Shown one piece after another: positions 37,818-49,509 of a stretch of DNA of 64,000 nt (within the stretch, counting starts at the first letter, position 1; the number at the start of each line of letters is the position of its first letter). The notes under the pieces were generated by a model, which worked only from the letters and a program-made list of their open reading frames with translations, was not told where the DNA came from and did not search any database. Source of the stretch: Anabas testudineus (Eukaryota; Chordata; Actinopteri; Anabantiformes; Anabantidae); NCBI RefSeq assembly GCF_900324465.2, contig NC_046627.1, forward strand, positions 19,225,022 through 19,289,021, given 5' to 3'. The position numbers and the translations under genes were made by a program.

Positions 37818-40800
37818 TTATACAACAGTGTCCTTCCATGGCCTCACCTTCTTATTGGCTGTCTTATCTTTAGCTGATGCTGCAGCCATGGGAGGAGTCT
37901 GATGGATGGGATTGTGGGTGAAAGTTTGTCTCAGTGGACCTGTGGAGAAAAACAGAAAGAACACCATTTGTTGTATAAACATTCATAATTTCAGTACAGA
38001 GCTACAAAATCAGAGTCAAGTGCACATTTTACTCTCTAACTGGTGAGATCTCGATGTCGATATTATACTGTACACATCTGAATGTCTGGAAACAATATAC
38101 AGAAAACCGTAGAGACTAAACATTTGCTTGTTTACTAAAACCAGGCTTCAACTGATGATTACTTTTATTTATCTACCAATTATTTTCTTATATAATAAAG
38201 TCACTGGTCTTTGAAGCAAACATTGCACTGTTTGCTGCCTCTGATGATTTATTAGTTCAGAGGGACCATCTTAAAAAGTGTGTCTAACTGTTCTAAAACC
38301 TAAACAGATCAAAGATAATTTTAAATGTAGTGGCCTTTGTCAGAGGCAGATATTTGTTTGATAAATTAAAATCTATGTTTACTCATAGTAAAATATAAAG
38401 CCGTTAACAGCCTTAAAAATCCTCACAGTGCAGTTTCCATTGATTATCAGTTTTCATACTGATCCATATATTGTTGGTGTCAATAACTGGCTACTGCCAC
38501 AAGGGGGAGTGCGTGTTCTCCACTTGTGAATCAAGTCATCCCTAAGAAAAAAGCAAACAGCTAGTACTGAATTATTACATAGTGTGATAATTTTATAAAA
38601 CCTTGACAATTCTATTGTATTCCTTTGTGTCTATGATTTCATCCTAAGTCATACAGTGTAAAAATAAAAATGAACAAGAAAACAAAAGTCCTCAAAGAAC
38701 TGACCTTTGGCAGCGAGGTCCAGATGACCTTTGATCCTCCTCTCTCTCTCTTCCAGCTGCTGAGCCAGCTGAGCATTTTTCCAGCCTGAAGAACAAATCA
38801 GAGTTACAACAAGGAGAAAGTGACACTGTGATAAATTTGTTCATTTTAAAATACAATTAAACAATCACTTTATGTGATTTAATAATTTATGTGATCATGT
38901 GTATAAATCCCATTTATGTTCATCACAAACCGTTCTTTATGCTTGTGATGAAGCCTTCATTCTGGGGCATGGTGGAGGATGGATGCTTGATCCTGTCTGG
39001 GATTCTCAGCTTCTTTCTGATCAGAGGATGTCTGAGTAGAGCGACTTGACCCAAGGAGAAGCAGTTGGACGTCATCCAGTAGGTAAACACCGCCTGAAGT
39101 TAGTTTGAGGAGAAAGGGATTTTAGACACTGAGATATGCGTGATATGGCGCCGAATTACAAGAACAAGAACAAAACCAGACCGTGGGGAAGTTCATAGTG
39201 AGTGGGAGGATGACAAGGGGCATGATCCTGAACACAGTCTTCATGGTTCGCAGATTGGGGTTGTCGATACCCGACTCTGCTCCCAACTGAAACAGTAAAA
39301 GCAACACTGCAGTGAGCAAGAGCAGTTTATAAAAGAGATCATAACAACTAATGCAAACTACCAGTCTATTTATAATGAGAATGTTGCCATAATTAAAGTT
39401 GTTAATTCTGTCCTGTATAATGATAAGAATTATATATTTTTATCAAAGTACTGAAAAATACAAATAATAATGTTTCAAAGTGTTTTACTGTAGCTTTAAT
39501 CTTTGTTTCCCTCTGATAAGCTACATAAGAACAGCCTCACCTCCAGGATGAAGAACATGGTTCCAGTGACGGCCAGAGGTAGAATATAAAAAGGATCTGC
39601 TGCTGTCAGGTCTTGAAACCACAGCAGACCTCCTGTCTGCATGCTGGGCACTGGAAGATAGGCCATCTTCCTCAGTGCGACGAAGAAAGAGATGAAAACT
39701 GGTGCCTAAGAGAACAGATGGATAAGGGATATATTCTGATCATGAACAGTTTGAACATTATGTGTGAGAATAAGAGCTACAAATCACAAACACAGTTCCA
39801 CAATAAAGTACTTTGAATAGCTTAAACTCATATTAGTGCCAGTCAGATAACTTTATATCAGCCCTGTAACGCATCATTCACTTATCAGGTAGAACTTTAA
39901 AAAAGGAAACACACACAAGCAAATATAAAAATAAATCAGAATACCAACCTGCACCAAAGGAACCAGGAAACCACGGAGTGGATTCACATCATGTTTCTTC
40001 TGGAACAAGTTCAGGTCAGAGTAGGCTTTAGCAACTGTACCAGAAAAAAAAAAGAAAACAGCTCATGAACAACAGTTGGACAATGGACAAAAACATGCAC
40101 ATTTGTACTGTGACTGTTCAAAAGATAAATGCAATGGAGACAGAATAGTGAGAAATTTACAATCAAATTTGTTTCCACTCTGTTTGGCCTCGTTCATCCT
40201 GTTGGTGAGTTTGGTCATTTCAGGCAGGACATTGTTCAGTTTGGCCGCCTCCCTCTGGCCCTTCACTATGACTGGAAACACAGCCAAGCGAGCCAGTACC
40301 GTTCCTTCGTGGGGTAGAAGATTTATAAGAAGAATCACCACACAATACTAATATTATTTGTCTTGACTACCTGAATGTCAATTTTAATCCAATTTAAGTC
40401 AACACAGTATGTGCTTACCTGCAACAATAGCCCCCCACCAGGGCAAACCGAGATCAACGTGCATGAACTCTAACAAGTTTTGGATCAGTCCCACTGGTGT
40501 GTAACCAGCCAGTCCCAACTCTGCCAAAGTGGGTTCTGCAGTCACAGCTTGCAGAACCTCCACTGCGGTTGGTGCAACATCAGCCACCTGCTCAATAACT
40601 GGCTGCGTTAAAACATGGGTGGGGTCAGGAGCAACAGAGCTGTGTCCTACTGGTGCTGCCACGGCAATGGTGTCAACTGCGATCTGAAATTAACAATGAA
40701 AATGGCATCACATCACACATATCAGAAGGTAAATGAGGCCGTACAGAGATGATTTAACTTCATGTGAAGTCTCACCCACCTGTTCAGTGACTGGCTGCGT

Positions 40801-42846
40801 GGCGATGATGGCGGGGTCAGGGGGCAGAGAGACGGACGAGGACTCTAGGACTGAAAATCTGTCAGGGGCTTCCACCACAGGAGCTGCTATAGAGACATCC
40901 TCAGCTGGGGTCTGAACATATCCATATACAGTTAGTATCAATAAATGATTTTCAGTTTAGTTTCAGTTCAGTTTAGTTCATAAACTCAAAACAAAGTAGT
41001 ATTCTATCTCTCCAATATCTGTAGCAGTATTGGTACACTGAAGTGTTGCGAATAAATTTGGAAGTGTATCATATAAACACAATAAATTATCTAGTTAATA
41101 AAGTATAAACTGTTTCATATTAAATTACATTTTTATGTATATATATATGCTGTGATCACCAGTTTCTGGTAATGGTGTCCGAGCTGCTGAAACTCAACAA
41201 TAGCAAAGAAATGGCAGGTTGGACATTATCAGATCTGGTGCTGGTGTTTCAAAGCATAACAAAAGTAAAAAGTAGCTTTTCTTGTTTTTTTGCAAAGAAA
41301 AACGGTAAGTGCTTTTCTCCCCTAAATCAATCTCATTTATGCATATTATGTAAACAAACCTGCCAGACAATGAAAGCACATACAGTAGTTAGGCCTCTAC
41401 TAGGCCTAACTAAGTATATATGATTAACTTCAAGTTAATCAAACAACTTAGTTTGTTTCCATCAGAGCTCTAATAAGGATAAGCTGACAAAGCTTATACT
41501 AAGCTTATACTTTATAGAGTTGCTGTACACTGAAGCCCCTTAGGCAACAGTAACTTTGTCATAAGACTAATCGCCTTCGTGCCAACTCACCTGTGAGCTG
41601 TTGTGTCTGACTGCCACGGTGTTCACCCACAAGAACTTCCCATGATGTCTGCGTCCTAGCAAAGTCCTGGTGGCAGGACTGTGGCACTCAAAGACTGTGT
41701 GAAGATGGGACCTCTGGAGCAGCCGCTGTTTGGAGATAGAGGAGTCAGTTTTTACAATGCACTGCAAGCTAATTTTGTATCCTGTTTGTGGGTCGTAACT
41801 GTGTCACAGTTACATCAATTAGCTGCATTAGAGAATTACATCAGTTGAAAAGGAACTTCCTGGGATTTACACTGCCAGAGACGAAGTGCCATTATTTATT
41901 TGCCTTCTTTGTCATACATTAATACATACACCACACTGCCTGCCCTATGCCTTTTACATATGCAAGTCAAGAGTCTAAAGAGAGACAGTTTACATATTGG
42001 ATGCACAGACTGTAAAGACCCATGAGGCATTATTTATTTGTAATACTGAGCTATATACTCACCTACTTCACAATAGCAGTAATATATTTTATATTACTTT
42101 AAAGATAGTGGGAGCTGAAGAAATCTGTTTTTGCATTCAACACTATTATCTTAAATCTCAGTTAAGCCAAGTGTTCAGCTGGTTGAATCCATATGGCACC
42201 TTTTCCACTACCCATTCAAGGCGGGACTGGTATACTGTGACCTCCAGTATTGTTTCTACAGGACTCGGCATATGGGGTTACACTGAACCGCAGAATAATT
42301 TAGGTTTATGTTTAGGTTTAAACCTGTCTTAACTCGTAAACCTGTGGCTGATGACCAGACCAAGTGTCTTTATTCCAGGAGAAATGTGTTGTAACATTAG
42401 CTGTTGACAAGGCTGCTTAAAGAGCCTGGTTAGCCAGCAGAGCCACATCAACATTTCAATGACATTAAATAGTTCTGGTTGTTTAAAAAACATATTTCAG
42501 TGATTCTACCTGCGCTGTCCATGCTGTTCTGTTGTGCAAACATGGTAATTTGACTGTTATATTAAGCACTTCTTTTCTTCACAGGCTGTTACTGTCAAAG
42601 TCACACAGAACATGCACTAACTACGCAGTGAGGATGCTAGCCGGCTAGCGCGTTAGCTGGGGAAAGTCATCGTCTGTGTCTTTTCTTCAGAAGCAGGGAT
42701 GAAGTGTCACATGCGATACTGTAAATAGGACCTACGTGGTTCCAAATGTCTGAGAGTGGATGGCTGTCTCGTCTCGATTTTCCAGTCTGTCTCAGGAAAC
42801 ATCGTGCTAAGCAGCCCGGAGTCACCCCGCTCCTGATGGCAGCCAT
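37818..42846 (-). CDS. oxa1l: OXA1L, mitochondrial inner-membrane insertase
   Basis: OXA1L belongs to the YidC/Oxa1/Alb3 insertase family and inserts mitochondrially made proteins into the inner membrane. Eleven exons join in phase: 42736-42846, 41591-41725, 40780-40911, 40419-40683, 40161-40304, 39949-40034, 39541-39705, 39182-39286, 38931-39093, 38705-38785 and 37818-37939, totalling 502 residues. The N-terminal exons are basic and variable, as expected of a mitochondrial targeting sequence and proline/valine-rich linker. The conserved core begins near [20 protein letters not shown] and continues through [20 protein letters not shown]. Further membrane segments include [13 protein letters not shown] and [16 protein letters not shown]. 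The C-terminal tail is basic ([15 protein letters not shown]), as in ribosome-binding Oxa1 tails. It lies tail to tail with slc7a7. Confidence 0.94.
41386..41412. repeat. Short inverted repeat in oxa1l intron 2
   Basis: Eleven-base perfect arms (TAGTTAGGCCT / AGGCCTAACTA) separated by 5 bases. A second perfect palindrome, GATTAACTT-c-AAGTTAATC, follows within about 15 bp. Both lie in the intron between 40911 and 41591. Confidence 0.6.
41726..42735 (-). other. oxa1l intron 1
   Basis: First intron of oxa1l. A stretch around 42180-42300 (containing ggcaccttttccactaccc) resembles short non-autonomous DNA-transposon copies seen in many fish genomes, but ends and target-site duplications were not found, so no element is called. 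Confidence 0.4.
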
Positions 42847-43790
42847 GTTGACAGAGAAGGTGACGTCCTACGGAAAGCGTGAGGAGTCAAACCTGTGTCG
42901 GGGACGCTGCAGACTTCGCGCATGTTTGGAGAACGATGCTGAATTTCCCATTTAATAGGAAACAGTTTCCATCAGTTCTTTTTAACGACTCATTACAAAT
43001 AGTATTTGTTTAGGTGTGTAGTAGTATTAGTACTGCACTTTGGTACATGTATGAAGTATTTGTTTTCATGCTGAGGATTACTGTACAGATGACACTGAGG
43101 TATTTTTAATTAAATGCTACAAAAAATCTACTTAAGCTACTACCATACATTTTAAATGTACTTTATCGTCAACCATTAAACATTTGAAATATTTTGTATC
43201 ATTTATACCCTAACATGTAATGTGTGAATTATCACAATAGCTTATATACTGTAATGTCCAGCATAAGGAATTTATATCAGTTAATCAAATAAAAATAAGA
43301 TAAAGAATCTCTGAAACATTGCTTTTATCATCATTCTACATAATGCTATCTGTAATATTTATTTATATGGTGTCTGCCTCTCACTGACTTGAAATTAGGT
43401 TTTGATAATTTGTTGTATAATAACATATTTCATCTTAATCTGACTTTAAAAGCTTTTTGCTTTTTGCTGTGTTTGATTTGTTTTTATTTGTGCTGATTTA
43501 GGAGGGCAGAATAAAACTTGCATCTTCTTGTATGTCGTGCAACTCTTTTTTTATTGTACATTTTATTGTAGGAGTCTGTATTTGTGTATCAGAGACTTTG
43601 CGCTTATTTTGCATTTGAATAAATAATACCTTTTCATTTTATACATTTTACGCATACATACAAATGATTCTTTAATTAAAAGGTTAATCATTCAGATTTA
43701 AATTGTATGAACTCTGTGACAATGACTTCTGTAAATCTTTTCTATTCTTAAAATCTTTGCCTCAGTGCTTATTTGATAACCATTGACTTC
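42847..43790. other. oxa1l promoter and AT-rich spacer before the USP block
   Basis: The first 100 bases contain CpG sites and are probably the oxa1l promoter and 5' UTR. The rest is strongly AT-rich with no gene supported. It marks the boundary between conserved genes and the ubiquitin-related cluster. Confidence 0.5.
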
Positions 43791-43791
43791 T

Positions 43792-44200
43792 TCAGACAGA
43801 ATTCTTTACACCTTGTTTCTCTGTTATACTTCCCCATCCTTTTGATCCAGATTGTCCTTCCTTGACATCTTGAACATGAATTTTCATCTTCTCCTCCCCA
43901 ACATGATCAGGTGACAGACTAGACTCAACAGCCTCTGCACTGGCATTACCATTACAATTCTGCTGTTTCCTCACCTTTTGTATCTTACTAATCTCTGTTG
44001 AAAATAAGGTATTTTCAGCAAGAGTGAGAACAAAAGATAAATATATTTAAAATACACTTTAGATGGTACAATTCTTATTATAAAAAACTGAGCATGATGG
44101 AAATGTTTACTGTTATTTTCATTTTTTCAGTAGAAGAGAAGATAGGCAGTCCAGGATCGAATCGGAGAAATATGAAAGTCAAGAAAGGTAATTTTAAAAT
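43792..44200 (-). pseudogene. Remnant of a further USP-type gene copy
   Basis: Two pieces resemble the 3' exons of the intact USP genes next door. Minus strand 44130-44200 aligns by eye with the penultimate coding exon (the TATCTTCTCTTCTA core at the SAYLLFYRK codons) and its flanking intron. Minus strand 43792-43995 opens after an acceptor-like cttattttcaacag and encodes an acidic/polar stretch with GNASAEAVESS, similar to GNDTAEAVSTD in the USP tail, ending at a stop. The conserved frame of the penultimate exon is lost (LLFYRK is not encoded) and no catalytic exons accompany it, so it looks like the tail end of a decayed tandem copy. A short, rapidly diverged functional exon cannot be excluded. 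Confidence 0.45.
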
Positions 44201-44718
44201 TCAGAAAAATATTGAATTTGAAAGAAAATTTTATTTACTCACATAATCTCAGAAATTATATCACATATTACATTCTGTTCTATTTAAATAGAAAATTGTT
44301 AAACATTTGCTTATCAGACTAAATGACAAAGATGTGCACTAACATCTGAACTACATTGTGCAAAAAGAACAAATGGAAAATCAACATGATGAATGAACTG
44401 AATTGAATTTAAGTTTAATTTATTTAAGTTAAAACTGCTGTTTCATTTTTTTTCCTTCTGTTGCATTCTCCTCTACCACGTCTCTGTCTGCATCACTTCT
44501 GACATAATGGTGTTCATTTTCTAACACCCAATAGTATTGTTGTTTTCCTTTTTTCCCATTCTGTGTTCAGTAGATTCTCAAACCGTTTTCTTTTTTTCTC
44601 ATCCATTTGATTATTGGGATGTTCTCTTTGAGCATCAGGCACATTTTGGATGTTGTCTTTATTTTTGTGGCTGCCATGTGACGTTTTCTGCATTGTTTCT
44701 GTTTTTGTCTTCTTTATC

Positions 44719-47700
44719 TCAAAGGGACTTGAATCTCACCTTTAGGTCAATGTGCTCTTTTGACTGAACTTCACTTCCCATCCTTTCTCTCCTTGGTACA
44801 TCTTCATCATTTCTCTTACTCTCACCCTTTTCCTCCCCACGTTTAAACTGTCTTGAATTATCAGACAGTTTCTCACTCATTTCTTTTTTATCATCATTTG
44901 ATTTGTTCTGTTTAACACTAACTCGTCCATCGTTCACATGTTTCTTTTCTTTCTTAAGCTGTACTCTTATTATCTCCTCATCTTCTCTGCGCTCTATGCC
45001 AAGATATTCAAGTCTACCATCAGCTGATTTTCTATTTGTAGTTTCTCTTCTCATCTCCCCCTGTTCCTCATAGTTTCTTTTCCAATCATCCTCTGTGGAT
45101 CTGTGGAGGTCGTTTCTTGTCTTTACACTTTCTGACGTCCCTTCATCATCTCTAGACTTTTCTTCTGTGCTAAATTTGAGTTCTGTCTTGTCCATGGGAA
45201 CATGTTTAGGATCAATATCTTGTCCAGTTTTCAGTTCAGCCCCCTGATCTTTATTTATCTGTCCAACATCATATAATCCTTCACTGACCTCATGCTCCCT
45301 GTTGAGGTTTTCTGCCAAAACCTTTTCTGAAGTTTCATCATCTTCAGTCTGTCGTTCATTGTCTGTTGTTTCATGCATCACTCTCCTCTCATCATATGTC
45401 ATCTCATGTTGAAGATGGAGAGGATCACATGTTGGATGTTTGTCACTAACGTCTAGTTCTGGCTTAAAATCAACATTAGTATGTGACGTCTTGTCTTTAT
45501 CATCATCTACTCCTGCAGCATTGTGATCCTCTACTTTCACATCAGTGTCTCTACATAAAGTTTCTCTCTTCTCTGTCTGGTCTTCAGCTTCTGCACTGTC
45601 CTCATCATCATGTCTCATTATTTTCTCATTGTCTGATACACTGACATTAACTCCACTGTCCTGATCCTCTACATGACAGACGTTAGGTTCAGGCTCCACT
45701 CGACTTGACTCTGTTTCTTGGTGTTTGTCAGTGGAAACAGCCTCTGCTGTGTCATTACCCACTTCTACAGCCTCCTCAACCTCCTCCTCCTGTTTGATAC
45801 CACCATCCTGACTCTGGATACTGTTATCACTGGTAGCAGGTAATACGCTTCCAATAGTGGATAATTCTGCAGCATGGATCACAAAGTAAATAAGAAATAA
45901 ATTCAGGAAAATATAAAGATGTTGATTTTGTGCCAAAGCATAAAGAAAGTGTTTGTTTCTCACTTTGTTGTTTCCTATAGAAGAGAAGATAAGCACTCCG
46001 GGAACTAGTGGGAAAAACATAAAAAATCAACAAAGGTAATTTTTATATTCAGGAAAATATTGTATATGGTGGAAAGAACATCCAGATGAAAACATACCTC
46101 TCAGTGTTATCCAGCTGGAATGGCTGGTAATCAAGCTGTGGATCAAATAAACAAATAAACATAACACGATGAAAACGCTTTAAGTATCACAAGTGAGAAC
46201 ACTGGTTGTTTAAAAAAAACGTTCTACATTATCTTTACAGCAAAGTTGATCGGTCTTACCAATGTGACCGTGGAATCATTGAAGTGATACCATCTCTCAT
46301 CATCCTGTGACTTTATTGATGCAGCATAGTGTCCACCTCTGAGATCACCAACATGGTCCACAACAGCACAGAGTCCATATGTCTGATTCTGATCAACAGG
46401 AAAACGACAGGCATTAGAAATGAGAAATGAATGTGTTGTGATAAAATAATAATCTATATAGTTAATATACCTGTGGGATCTGTAAGATGTAGGGAACTTT
46501 CACAGAACAGTTGTTTTTGACATATCTCACGTAGCTGGAGTCAAACTCAAACCTCTTCAACAGCAGCACTAAAACCTCTGGATGATGCTTTACTTCGCAT
46601 TTCTGAATCAAACACAAAACATGTGTATGTTGTTTTATTATGAATTATTATCTTTACAAAATCAATTAATGTACATGATTCATTAAGATTGTTATTACTC
46701 ACAATAGTAACATCAACTTTGTCATCACACAGGTCACAGTACATCTGGTCTTGTCCACTGAAATGTGAATCTCTGAAATATTCCTCAATGCCGTCCACCT
46801 GAAAAACATGCTCATATCATTCACAGTAGAAATGACCTCAGTCCTTGACAACTTTAATCAAAATGTTTATGAATGTTATGTCAAAGAGTAAAGTTTTAAA
46901 CATGACACACTTGAGTAATGTAAACTACATCCTAAACTGAATTTGGTGGATGGTGTTTACCTACAGCATCAGTACTGTAACTGTATAGATGAATCAATAT
47001 TGTTTTACACCACTAAAGTTCTTATTAATAGTTTTTTTAATTAAATAATGGACATTATGAACAAAATGCTAATCTGCATAAAACATATTTTGTCTACCAG
47101 TCATCTCCTGACAAGAAAATGAAATTAGCTCTGCATGTTGTCAGGTTCTTACCACACTATATTCTTCCCTGTCAGAATCCATCAACGCAAGAGGAAGATG
47201 CCAAACTAGTGAATCTGTGTTTTTCTCCGTTTGACATTTATAACATATGGTTTTATGTGTCAACTGTCCGTGAAAGATCTGAAACACAGAAATACACTGA
47301 TGAACGGGTTTTAGTTTTCGGGTAAGTTAAGATTCATTTTGATACTTATTGTTTTTTTTACCCTTGAAGCATCAGGACTGGTCAGAGTTAAAATCTTCTC
47401 AAAGTACTCAGAAGCATCACGTTGTTCATACACTGAGAAGAAGAACAGAAAAAAACAAGAATAAAATGACTACATTTATTTATTACACTTATTTATTATG
47501 AATTTAAATTATTGACTGACGTGTTCTCAGATTTTCTACATCCATGGGTGTTTTCTGACACTTAATACACAGAGTAAAAACCTTTTTAATGACCCAAATA
47601 TAAACCAATCAAAATACACCAAGAGCTGGTTTAATCTGCACACATACTTTACAGACTCTACCTGTGTCGATGCGCAGCTGGTTTATGATTTTATATGTGT

Positions 47701-48107
47701 AGGCTGTGTGACTCTGTAAATCATCAAACAAATCTTTAAGATGACGGTCGAGATACTCAGTGTGAGGATTTTCAAAGGTGAACCTAAACAAAATGTACAA
47801 AGTGACCATGAGTGACACAAACATGCATCATATCCTTAATTTAAAGGAAATACATCATTTGACATTAAGTAACAAACCTTTCCACAGCCTCTCTGAACTC
47901 TCTGGTCATGAACAGCACCTGCAGCACACTGTTCAGGTAACTTGTGGCTCCTTGGTTAAACAAGCCGTGGTATTTAAATTTATTAATGTAAGCTGTTGGG
48001 AGGTGAAAGTTAATGAATGTGAACTGCAGATATGTATTTATTTAATTTATCTGAATGATGAACAGGTCTAACTACACATGTGTCTTACCATCTGCAAAGA
48101 AATTCAT
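44719..48107 (-). CDS. USP-type deubiquitinase-like protein, copy A, catalytic Cys replaced by Ser
   Basis: Eleven coding exons close in phase: 48089-48107, 47878-47992, 47662-47783, 47362-47432, 47153-47278, 46703-46798, 46471-46602, 46260-46388, 46098-46135, 45964-46004 and 44719-45866, giving 678 residues. The first 296 residues are a peptidase C19 (USP) domain. The Cys box reads GLFNQGATSYLNS, where the nucleophile position (residue 24, codon 47940-47942) is AGT Ser instead of Cys. QRDASEYFEKIL is the QQD-like box. The zinc-ribbon cysteines are at 121/124 and 172/175. The His box is RGGHYAAS with His247, followed by FND at 263-265. It ends SAYLLFYRK. A long acidic, Glu/Asp/Lys-rich tail follows. 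The protein should bind ubiquitin or a ubiquitin-like protein but not hydrolyse it, so a decoy or regulatory role is possible (inference). The tail is about 180 residues shorter than in copy B. An interferon-element core lies 217 bp upstream of the start codon. Confidence 0.85.
45867..45963 (-). other. 97-bp last intron of USP copy A (possible retained intron)
   Basis: Donor gtgaga and acceptor catgctgcag. If spliced, the acidic tail is added in frame. If retained, the protein ends 33 residues after the USP domain at a TGA. The same arrangement exists in copy B (52079-52175), so two C-terminal forms are possible from each gene. Confidence 0.55.
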
Positions 48108-48324
48108 TTTGAGTCCTTTTTGCCAGCTGCACAGAGACAGATAATTAATCTGTTGTTGAAAATGAATCAGAATATTAAGTTAGTGAGTCTCTTATTGTGG
48201 AAACACATAAAAAACAGAATAAAGTAAAAGCCTACCTTCAGTTGTAAGATTCAGACCTTGCTACAAAATCTGAATAACTCACATGAACAGAGTCTCTGTG
48301 AATAGTGTCGATGGACAAACAAAC

Positions 48325-48334
48325 TTTCTCTTTC
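48325..48334 (-). promoter_or_regulatory. ISRE/IRF-element core upstream of USP copy A
   Basis: TTTCTCTTTC on the plus strand, i.e. GAAAGAGAAA in gene orientation, an exact GAAANNGAAA core. It lies 217 bp upstream of the copy A start codon. Confidence 0.6.
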
Positions 48335-48819
48335 AGTTGCCAGAATGCTGCGTTCACGGTGTGTGGGAACAAATTGTTACAACACGCCAAACTGTTTCTT
48401 GCCCAGGAAATTACTTTATATTCCAATGATAGTCTTTAATATAGCAGATGTTTTGTAAATGGTTTTACTTCCACTTAATTCCCTGCTGAAATGATACATT
48501 CAAAGGTTTTCAGAAATATGACAATTAGGATCAAGAAAACTGGCGTGTCATTTTACATTGATCATAAATACATAAAAAAAGAGACAGGTGGATTCCCAAT
48601 AGAAAAACATCTACTCACGTTCATGTCTCATAGCTAAATAAGATTCTTCTGTTGATCACTGGGTGATTTTAATTACATGACAGAAAAAAAGGAAAGTAAT
48701 GATACAAACTTGTATAGTAATACTATTTTAAATAAACCATTAAAACAAAGTTGTACCTATAGACCTGCTTAAACAAGACACAAACTAAAGGAAAAAAACA
48801 AAACAATTGCAAGAACAAA

Positions 48820-48917
48820 CCTTTCCACAGCCTCTCTGAACTCTTTGATCATGAACATAACCTGCTGCACATTGTTCAGGTAACTTGTTGCTCTTTAGTT
48901 TAACAAATTGTGGTATT
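48820..48917 (-). pseudogene. Degenerate USP Cys-box exon
   Basis: About 95 bases closely match the second coding exon of the two intact USP genes, including the splice donor. In the matching frame the sequence has a stop just before the GAT-box (YHNLLN then TAA) and reads ATSYLNN, so it also has Ser at the catalytic Cys position. No neighbouring USP exons were found around it, so it is a leftover exon of another tandem copy. Confidence 0.75.
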
Positions 48918-49499
48918 TTATATTATTTGTTGAAGGAGAACGATAATGATGAATGTGAGTTGCAGAATAGTCTTCACAGCACTATTTAAAACCTTTACAT
49001 CCTTCAGTGTGCTTCCACACTGTTGTAGGATTAACCGTTTAATAACTAGTTCTGGAAAATCCATTAGTAGCATTTGTTTGAATATGAAGTTTTGAACTTG
49101 TAGGAGTCAAACTTTAAAAACATTTTTTTAGATGTCTTCTCTTTTGTTTATTATTCACTCACACAACCAGTTTTGCTACATTCTGTTAATAACAACAATA
49201 CTTTTACTTTCACTTTGTTAGGATGTTGCATTCATGGTGCGTGGGAAAACATTGTTAGTAATGAGTGTGATTTGCCAAACTACTGGCATTAAAACACAGA
49301 TATTATAATAACACTGTCAACAACACGTTATTGTTTCTATTGTAGATTATAGAACCATTGAAGATGTAAGCAGAATGCCGAACCCTGTAATAAATACTTT
49401 CACTAAATTTGTATTTTTGATTTTCACTCAAATTAGAGTGAAAACTGCTGCAGTCTGTCCAGAAATCACATGAATTCCTGAAAATGTTCGGCAGAGACT

Positions 49500-49509
49500 G
49501 AAAGTGAAA
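49500..49509 (+). promoter_or_regulatory. Orphan ISRE/IRF-element core
   Basis: GAAAGTGAAA is an exact match to GAAANNGAAA, about 580 bp upstream (minus-strand sense) of the degenerate USP exon. It could be the promoter remnant of that lost copy, or a distal element of copy A. Confidence 0.4.

Noticed and set aside
42180-42300. Possible non-autonomous hAT-like element in oxa1l intron 1
   Set aside because: Only a short resemblance in one stretch. No terminal inverted repeats or target-site duplication could be found by eye.
44719-46020. Continuous open frame starting MFFPLVPG with hydrophobic segments, then the acidic tail (also 50397-52232 in copy B), looking like a membrane-anchored acidic protein
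   Set aside because: Its first part runs in the wrong frame through the last USP-domain exon and through a 97-bp intron. Splicing gives the USP domain joined in phase to the same tail, with matching phases in both copies.
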